A stretch of 64,000 nt of DNA from Holtermannia corniformis (lineage: Eukaryota > Basidiomycota > Tremellomycetes > Holtermanniales): NCBI GenBank assembly GCA_001599935.1, contig BCIJ01000033.1:1-64000 (forward strand), in the 5' to 3' direction. The stretch's first letter is position 1; the number at the start of each line of letters is the position of its first letter. Under the pieces are notes generated by a model. That model was not told the DNA's origin. It did no database searches and saw only the letters and a list, made by a program, of their open reading frames with translations. Shown one piece after another: positions 57,658-64,000 of this stretch. The position numbers were made by a program, and so were the translations under genes.

Positions 57658-58279
57658 GTGCGATGGATGGGGAGATTGATGCAGCCCGCTGCAGCATTTA
57701 TGCTCGTCAACTGGCCCTGCTCCTTTAGCTAACCTCTGTGCGCGCGAAAGCAGTAATGCTGAAGAGACTGCCCGTTGAAAACAAAGGGGTCGAAAGTGGT
57801 CAATGGAGGCAGTGCAGCTTGATCCATTACAACAAAGCACTACAACAAACGATGCCGCATCGGCTCTTGAACAGCTCCTTTGCCTATTGGCGTTTCCCAA
57901 TACCTGCCGTTCGGTGCTGTGTAAGGAGTCGAATCATGTCCACAGCATCGCCTCGGATCATGGACGCGGCGCGAGCACTGCGGTGAGCATTACCTCTGAA
58001 ACGTGTCTTCCGGCAGGACCGCAGAGGAATCAACACAGTCGTGTCGCCAGTCGGGCGGCACTACTCAGCGAGCGGAGCTACCGCGATCCGTCAAATGAGA
58101 TTGCCAGAGCCGAGAGGGCCTCGTTTGTCGTGCTGCTCAGTCGTACTGATGCGTCCCTTGACCGCTACCTGGTGGTACTCTCGCCAGAGTCACCTTTATG
58201 CTACCTCGGCTAACTTTGGTAGACAGAAGCGCATAAAGTGCGGCTGTATTCCTGCACTGGCGTCCCCGGTATCAGGACC
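57658..58279. promoter_or_regulatory. Shared upstream region of small-protein copies 1 and 2
   Basis: About 620 bp between divergent genes, with a TATTTATG sequence about 35 bp upstream of copy 1. Open frames here are short. One (TDASLDRYLVVLSPES, about 58145-58195) resembles DASLDRCERVL in the degenerate copy at 59.8 kb, so a further relic may be present. Confidence 0.35.
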
Positions 58280-58567
58280 ATGGTCACTCTCAGCATCGAG
58301 CAGATCCGCTCCGACCTTGACTCGCATGTCAACACATACGCCTCGCTGGCCACTCAAGGGTATCCTTACGACGAAACGTATGCGGCGTGGATTGCAACCA
58401 ATACATGGATCAAAAGCCTGAGCGCCGAGAGTCATCAGCTTGCGAACAACGACGGCCCTGCGGATAGAAGCATGGGCCAGCTCATGGGACACCTGCAAGC
58501 AGCCGGCGCTGCTGAGGATGCCCGGAGAGCTGCTACGGTGGCCCAGGAGTCCCAGGATGGAATTTAG
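58280..58567 (+). CDS. Small helical protein, paralog family copy 2 (95 aa)
   Basis: Start ATG 58280: MVTLSIEQIRSDLDSHVNTY, then ASLATQGYPYDETYAAWIAT, NTWIKSLSAESHQLANND and AAGAAEDARRAATVAQESQD. It shares the IR-L-H and YP-ET-AA positions with copy 1, and its C-terminal AATVAQESQD is matched almost base for base by the degenerate copy at 59.7 kb. Single exon, no signal peptide, no Cys. Function unknown. Confidence 0.6.
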   Translation: MVTLSIEQIRSDLDSHVNTYASLATQGYPYDETYAAWIATNTWIKSLSAESHQLANNDGPADRSMGQLMGHLQAAGAAEDARRAATVAQESQDGI

Positions 58568-59373
58568 ATTCCGTTCGCACTGCACCTTGTTCAGCCAAAT
58601 TTCAGCACACCCACAGCTCTGCAAACAGACATGCTACAGCCTCAGACGTAGATGCAACAGATGCGTACAGCCAATCTGAACACATCTGTATACTGGAATC
58701 GCAATAAGACGGTCTCTAACACATATCAGAGAAGCCGAAAAAACGGCTTGGGATTTCATGTGTCGAGCCCTGCATGTTGGGGCAGTTGGTTACATCGAGG
58801 CTCGAGCCGAGCCAAAGTAGTTTCGCCCAGCCTGACCAAGACGCCGCTAACGCCGCTCCTAACCCCTCTGAGAGCTCGCCACTCAACACTGCGCCATGTG
58901 GTTGGTCACATGACTCAACGTGAGGCTAAGTCACATGATCACGGGCATGCCTAAACACCAAAGCCGAAACTTAACAGTCCTGAAGCCGTCACTAGTCTTG
59001 CGGTGCATGCCTAACTGACTTAAACAAGCGAATTGTGATGAGCTCATGTCACGCCTATGGCGGTGTCACGTGGCGAGTAGCCGCTTCGCGGTGCTCAGAG
59101 TGCCACTGGTGCTAATCGCACCACTGTCTGTGCGCTGCGGCTGTGCCGCCGCGCTGCCGCCGCGTCCCTCGTCTTCCGCGTTGTCTCCTGTTGTATCTAC
59201 ATCGCTCGAATATTATAGTGTTCTCTCTATTCTCGCTCGTCGATCCTCGAGGTTCCTCGTAGTGCGGAACCTCGCTTTCCGCTGCGCGCCCAAGAGTTTC
59301 CCTTCCGGAGGTAGATCTTCGCCGATCCCGCCTCGACCTCTCAGTCCTCGTCTTCCTTAGACGAGGGCGTCAC

Positions 59374-59688
59374 ACTCATTGACTATGCGTTTTGGGCAAA
59401 AACGCAAGTCGCGTGTAAAGTGAGGGTAGCATGTACTTTTCTCTTTTCCCTGCGCTTTAAAGTATTCTTGGAGCAACATGCACATCTCTCAGTAGGTTTG
59501 TATGGCTTCTAGATCTCCTAGAAAGCAAGTGACAGCGCTCTGCTGAGCAGCAAGCACTGAGGGGTTTGCGGCAGTGTTATTTGGGAGGCCTAAACGACGC
59601 TAGTTGTGGCCTAAACGCGAGCCTACTGCTTCTCACCCTCACTTTATACGCATTTCGCGTTTTAACCTGAAACGCATAGTCAATGAGT
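59374..59688. mobile_element. MITE-like unit with about 53-bp terminal inverted repeats
   Basis: The left end ACTCATTGACTATGCGTTT is repeated in inverse orientation at the right end, followed on both sides by AAAACGC and AAAGTGAGGGT; about 43 of 53 positions agree. The unit is about 315 bp, with no open frame of note. No convincing target duplication was found, so the exact borders are uncertain. Confidence 0.55.
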
Positions 59689-59721
59689 CTTGCTGTAACT
59701 TGCCTACTTGCGCGCGCCGAC

Positions 59722-60000
59722 GAGCGGAATCAAAATTCATCCTGGGACTCCTGGGCCACCGTGGCTGCGGACTCACTTGCCGATGTCTTGCTGCTAACCT
59801 TTCTGAGTCCAATCAGCTCGAACGGCAATGGCCGCAGTCGCCAGAACCCGCTCGCAGCGGTCGAGCGATGCATCCGAGTCACACGTTATGTTGGCTGGCG
59901 ATTGGATTCCCACCATTGAACACAGCCGGCACCCTGCGAGTAAAGGTACGACTTGGTCAATCAACCGCAGAGTGCAGTTCTATGATGGCGGTGATCCATA
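59722..60000 (-). pseudogene. Degenerate copy 4 of the small helical protein family
   Basis: The minus-strand end encodes ESAATVAQESQDEF and a stop, nearly identical in DNA to the end of copy 2 (GGTGGCCCAGGAGTCCCAGG). Further up, in another frame, DASLDRCERVLATAAIAVRA resembles the third helix of copy 3. No single frame links the two, and in-frame stops occur, so it is a relic. Confidence 0.5.
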
Positions 60001-60189
60001 GCGTGGTCATTCGATGCATCAATGTGCTCATGGCTGTGAGGCAAACTACCAGTGACCGGGTTCGCACCTTTGGGGGACTATGTTAGATTGGGGAAGAACC
60101 GTGATGCATCTCGCTCGCTACGGCGCTTCTTTGTAGGCTTTCGCCTACAACTCTGACGTCCCTGATGTCTAGCACGCCATCCTGACTGT

Positions 60190-60280
60190 CTCGCCGGATG
60201 TAGTGTCCCTCGGCGCCTTGACTACATCCTCGCCGCGGCAGACGTGTCTTGGCTACATCCTCGCCGGATGTAGTGTTCGC
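60190..60280. repeat. Short direct and inverted repeats (hairpin-forming)
   Basis: CTCGCCGGATGTAGTGT occurs twice (60191 and 60261). Its partial complement CTACATCCTCGCCG also occurs twice (60223 and 60254). The block can fold into alternative hairpins. Role unknown. Confidence 0.6.
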
Positions 60281-60507
60281 CAGATGCGGCGTCACCCGCC
60301 GCGTCGTCCGCCCTGATGGCTGGCTGAGTGGCGTATTCCAACAGACTAGGCTGCATTGCGGCACGCTACGGGTCACTGCGGTCAAAGGGCCCATCGATGT
60401 TAACAGCCGCGACCTTCCACGAGTTCAAGCATTCACCTACACCGGTGGATCGATCAGCGCTCATGTCACGACTCTATTACCATGACGGCTAGCCAGCCCA
60501 ACGTACT

Positions 60508-60777
60508 TTAGGCGTTGTACATCACATCAAAGATATGTTGATCGATTGTCTGTCTGCTGCTCATGATACCACCTAGAGCGGATTGAGACTCTTCGTCATT
60601 TTCTATGGCCTTCTTCAGCGGCGTATCGAGGCTTTCCAGGGTATCTATATATTTCTCACAGGATGTCAAAGCGTCTTCTGTCTCTTCTTGAGGCAGGCCG
60701 GCTTTGATAGCTCGCTTCAGAACCTCGTTATGAAAATGTAGGGTTGTGCGTACGGACTCGAGGGTGGGTGCAGACAT
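60508..60777 (-). CDS. Small helical protein, paralog family copy 3 (89 aa)
   Basis: ATG 60777: MSAPTLESVRTTLHFHNEVL, then KRAIKAGLPQEETEDALTSC, EKYIDTLESLDTPLKKAIEN, and a last helix ending HIFDVMYNA. It is the most divergent copy but keeps the spacing (V/I)R-x2-L-x2-H and the G-x-(Y/L)P-x(2)-ET-x-(A/D)A turn. Single exon, acidic, no signal peptide. Function unknown. Divergent from the 61181 gene. Confidence 0.6.
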   Translation of the reverse strand: MSAPTLESVRTTLHFHNEVLKRAIKAGLPQEETEDALTSCEKYIDTLESLDTPLKKAIENDEESQSALGGIMSSRQTIDQHIFDVMYNA

Positions 60778-61180
60778 GCTATCTGGGACATAGTCGGATG
60801 CGTGAGCACACAGAGTCGTTATATACGAGATGCCAATCGGTCTTCGTTCGCCGTCCTTCGAGGAGACAATGGAGATCCAAGTCGCTCTGCCTTCCGTAAA
60901 GGTCTGCAGTGTACGCTCCGGCCGTGAAGGGACGCAGCTCAAACGGCGTCGATGACAGCGCGAGGATCGCTGCCAGTCACTCCGTATAAGCGTACTCCCC
61001 GTGAGCCTCGAGGCGGCCTATCCCTCGTTTGTGTATACGATGCGCAGTTCGGGCATCGATTGAAGATGTAAGCCAAAGGAGTGTATAGATCGCGTGCTGT
61101 CTGCAGCAACGGCCTTCGCATCTCCCCGGGTGCAATGACCTTATAACGGCGGGTGCGGTCGATACCAGCAACACGTTAGC
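60778..61180. promoter_or_regulatory. Upstream region shared by copy 3 and the 61181 gene
   Basis: About 400 bp between divergent small genes; no repeats or further genes seen. Confidence 0.35.
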
Positions 61181-61567
61181 ATGACCACGACATACACCAA
61201 AGATGATGCGCCCACACGCCAATTCAACTTTGGCGGTCACCCCCAGCTCTCGTCGCTTCATTGGTGGGTGTCGGGCAAAGACCAAGGTGGAACACATCTC
61301 GGCTTCAGCGACAAGGCGCCGTCCGAGATGACGAATGACGAGTTTGAGAACCTTGCGCGAGCTCATCGCGAGAACGAGGTGGCTGCACTGAACCTCTTGC
61401 CGACCGAGAAACAGGCAAACGACTTGTTCCAATCCGTCGCAGAGCCCAATGGTGATGTCAGCTTCGCTTCGATCCCGGCCGAGTTGGACCAGTGGGTGGC
61501 CGAGCTGACTGGCAGGCGTTCCTTCAATGATCTCCAACATAAATTGCACTTGCGCGTCTGGGGCTGA
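61181..61567 (+). CDS. Unrecognised small protein (128 aa)
   Basis: Single exon, starting MTTTYTKDDAPTRQFNFGGH. Hydrophilic, with aromatic-rich SSLHWWVSGKDQGGTHLGFS near the N-terminus, an acidic/helical middle (NDEFENLARAHRENEVAALN) and AELDQWVAELTGRRSFNDLQ near the C-terminus. No similarity to the neighbouring paralog family is apparent. Codon use looks coding (C-ending codons preferred). Function unknown. Its stop is 54 bp from the convergent Syp1 gene. Confidence 0.5.
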   Translation: MTTTYTKDDAPTRQFNFGGHPQLSSLHWWVSGKDQGGTHLGFSDKAPSEMTNDEFENLARAHRENEVAALNLLPTEKQANDLFQSVAEPNGDVSFASIPAELDQWVAELTGRRSFNDLQHKLHLRVWG

Positions 61568-61621
61568 CGAGCCTATGCTCCTGGTCGACGGGACAAGCGA
61601 TGCATTACCTGATTCGGTTGA

Positions 61622-64000
61622 TTATTCCGCAATATACTTGCCGGTCGCCACGACGCGCTTGACGTCTTCAAACACCCAGCCGCCGTCGGTATCCTTGACC
61701 GTCTCAATGCCGAGCAAACTGCTCAGCACGCCCTCTGCCCGCCACTTGACCGCGATCGGTTCCGGGCGGGCGACATCACCGGCGTCCGTGATGAAGCGCG
61801 CGATGACCTTGCCATCGGGCGCCGCGGTCGAGAGGTCATCGACGTGCCAGAACATTTTCCGGTTGATGGGAGACCATGTCCCGCCGGCGGGCTTGGCTTG
61901 GACGTTGGATACGTTTGGGCCCTGGAGGCCCGCGACGAACGAAAGCTCGGTGATGTGGGCTTGAGAGGCTAGGGCTGTCCAGATCTTGCTGTCCTTGTTG
62001 GCAGTGTAGGACAGCACGAGCCGTGCTTCACCGTCTTTGCACCGCCAGGATGGGTTGACTTCGACTGGGACAAAGTCGCGCTCTTTGCCTGGCTGCACGT
62101 GGAGCTGGTACTTGAACAGGACCTGGCCGGGCTTGCCTGCCGTCGACGCCGTCGCCAGCACGTCCGAGTTGAGCAGATACTCTCCCGGCCGTTCAGGGAC
62201 TTGAGCCAGGAAAGCCGGGTTCGGCGCGACTTTTTCGAGCTGCTCAAACGCCGTCAGGCGCAAGTGGATCGGTCCAGGCGGGGGCAGGCTCGCATCCGGT
62301 CGGAGCGAGAGCACAATCTCGCCGTTAACCATTGCGCGCTGGACGACGCCGCCTTTGGTGATGACGTGGACAGTCTCTGTGATGCTTGCGCGTAGCCCAG
62401 AGCCGGCCTGCGCTCCGAAGGGAGAGGACGACTTTGTAGGCGTGCCTGTTGGGAATGGACTGAGTGCGCTGGCCGAGGGCGAGTCGAACGGGTTGAGCGA
62501 TGGCCGAGGCGAGCTCGTCGACTGCCTGTTGGGCGTCGCGCGAGGCGAAGCCGTCTGCTCTGATGGCTCCTCTTTGAGAGTGTTGCCAAGCGCGAGGGCC
62601 AACGGCACATCGTCACCCGCCTGCATGAAAGTCGTGTTGCGCACATCCCTCCGCCCACGCGCAACAGTGTTTCGCCGCGTTGGCGCCTGTGGTCCGCCGA
62701 TGCCCGACAAGAGCTTGGACTGCATGGCCTGTAGCGCGGCTGCCTTGTCTTCTTCCGACTCTTGGATCGGGAGTGGCGCGAGCGAGAGGTTGAGACGCTG
62801 CGATGGTGCGGCCAACGAGGGGGCCGAGTCGAGTGACACGGGCGATTCTGAGCGCTCGGCGGGGCCTGACCCGTTTGCTTGCGTTGGGATGAGCTCGGTC
62901 GGGTCTTCCCAAGGGTTTCGATGACGGTCCGCGGGAGCGACGGAGAAACCTTCGTCGTCGACCGGTGGTGCCTGCGTTGCGTCAATAGCCTGCTCGCACC
63001 ACCCATTGCACTCACCACTACACTACTCGGTCGCGGCTCTTCGCCAAGCGTCTCGAACCCAGGCCCCGCGACCGATCCACCTCTACTGCGCGCCGTTGCC
63101 GTCGAGCCACTCCGCTCGCGGTTCCGGTCACCCTGCGCCGTCGACTTGGTCCGGCTCAATAACGACTTGAAGTTGCCTGTGAACGAGGACGGAGCGTTGG
63201 ACGTGATGGTCGACTGGTTGTCAAACGTGTGCCGGCTCGGTGTCGTTGGCGCCTGTTGGTTTGCAAACGAGTGGCTTGGCGGCGCAAAGTCGCTGTTCGA
63301 GTGGTTGGTCGCAATGGACGGACGCCGACCTGCGGTGTGAGTTGCCGTCGAGCGTAGGAGGCAAACTCACTTGGCGTACGGACACTGCTGAGAGTCGGTA
63401 GGCCTCCATTTCTGCCACCGGGCGCAACCCCACCAGGCCCAGCGAGGGTCAATCCTACGCTGTCACACTCCTCGCGTGTGTCCCATCCAAGCAACCTGCC
63501 GACCTGGCGTTCTGCTCTTTCTCCCTTTTTCACGCCAATCTCGGCCAACGTCGTACCATACCTGACCGCGGTCTCTTTGAGTGCGGCCAGCCGCGTCTCG
63601 TCCAATTTTTGATACGTCGTGTAGACGAGCGGTGAGAGTGATGCGAGTGAGCCCGCGAGCTCATCGACGTCTGCCTGGGCTGCAGCTTGTTTCGGTCCGG
63701 CCTTTTTGCTGGCCTTTTGGAGCTTTACTTGAGCGCTCTCCCAGCTCTTTATGGTTTTCTCGAGGCTCTGCTCCTGTTGACCGATGCGCTGCCAGGCTGG
63801 GAGCTTTGTCGAGAGCTCTCGCATTGGCGTCTCGAAATCCGTCTTGAGGATGGCCGCGAGAGTCGAGTGGGCGGATTGTGTCTAGCTCGAGCTTGAGCCA
63901 TGGATAGCTAGTAGGACGTCACTGACCTCTTGAACCTCGTTCAACAGCCCATCCCACACGAGCTTCTCCCCGCCTGAACCAATGCCAGCGCTCTCTACCT
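61622..64000 (-). CDS. SYP1: Endocytic muniscin Syp1 (F-BAR / mu-homology domain), 5' end outside window
   Basis: The C-terminal exon (to stop 61622) includes the mu-homology domain: HVITKGGVVQRAMVNGEIVLS, RLTAFEQLEKVAPNPAFL, YLLNSDVLATAS, VLFKYQLHV, then PVEVNPSWRCKDGEARLVLS and ENHIFV-less ending FEDVKRVVATGKYIAE. Upstream is the signature VDDEGFSVAPADRHRNPWED, reached through an intron with a GTGAGT donor (phase 0). Further up is the helical F-BAR part (IGQQEQSLEKTIKSWESAQV KLQKASKKAG) and, at the window end, GGEKLVWDGLLNEVQE. A low-complexity Ser/Thr/Pro linker joins them. Syp1/FCHo proteins start clathrin-mediated endocytosis by bending membrane and binding cargo and Ede1. Incomplete at the 5' end only. 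Confidence 0.9.

Larger units (their letters stand above)
58568..60507. other. Gene-poor accessory stretch with relics and repeats
   Basis: Almost 2 kb without an intact gene. It holds the inverted-repeat unit (59374-59688), the degenerate small-protein copy (59722-60000) and hairpin repeats (60190-60280). Repeated GCCTAAAC/GCATGCCTAA motifs (about 58948, 59010, 59590, 59607) suggest further mobile-element debris. Confidence 0.5.

Noticed and set aside
62950..63030. A 28-nt intron in SYP1
   Set aside because: A 44-nt intron with a perfect GTGAGT donor joins the same exons in phase 0 and gives the conserved VDDEGFSV motif.

Overview
The window is nuclear DNA of a fungus, almost certainly a basidiomycete. 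It has densely packed genes on both strands, nearly all interrupted by short GT-AG introns of about 40-55 nt, and basidiomycete-type families: a DUF6534-like membrane protein, a DUF4336 protein and a RING-PH-VWA scaffold. Basidiomycete-type transposons are also present. Genus cannot be fixed from sequence alone. Four N bases (about 959, 1005, 1339 and 2580) show draft assembly in the left repeat region.

Region 1 (1-6.3 kb) is mobile DNA. It holds the 3' end of a Ty3/gypsy-type polyprotein (integrase C-terminus), about five tandem repeats of roughly 90 bp, two related head-to-tail LTRs, and a complete PIF/Harbinger transposon (3313-6281) with 12-bp TIRs, a 3-bp TSD, a spliced DDE transposase and a divergent second gene.

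Region 2 (6.5-50 kb) is core gene space. In order: DUF1746/Dsc4-like protein; Scm3 CENP-A chaperone; an unrecognised gene; Shb17-like phosphatase; Trm82 (tRNA m7G46 methylation); mitochondrial L7/L12; PQ-loop protein; Far1/Ste5-like scaffold; an unrecognised gene followed by a decayed copy of itself; a membrane-protein fragment; glyoxalase I; Npr3 (GATOR1/SEACIT); DUF4336; Apc15-like; Mms2 UEV; Bem1; DNA polymerase epsilon Pol2; DUF6534-like; and a Lam/Ltc sterol-transfer protein.

Region 3 (50.15-56.91 kb) is a 6.8-kb CACTA (CMC/EnSpm) transposon inserted inside the Lam coding sequence. Removing the element and one 3-bp target duplication rejoins the Lam frame exactly, so this allele is interrupted. 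The element carries an apparently intact transposase and a convergent second gene with LEER-type repeats.

Region 4 (57-61.6 kb) is accessory and gene-poor. It has three intact divergent paralogs of a small (about 90-105 aa) protein I do not recognise, one degenerate copy, an inverted-repeat MITE-like unit, a small block of hairpin repeats and a 128-aa orphan. Region 5 (61.6 kb to the end) is the endocytic muniscin Syp1 (F-BAR to mu-homology domain), cut by the window edge.

Most worth following up: the CACTA-interrupted Lam gene; a 3-nt micro-exon in glyoxalase I that supplies part of the conserved DPDGYW motif; an 8-nt micro-exon in SHB17; the small-protein paralog cluster; and the unknown gene/relic pair at 24-27 kb.
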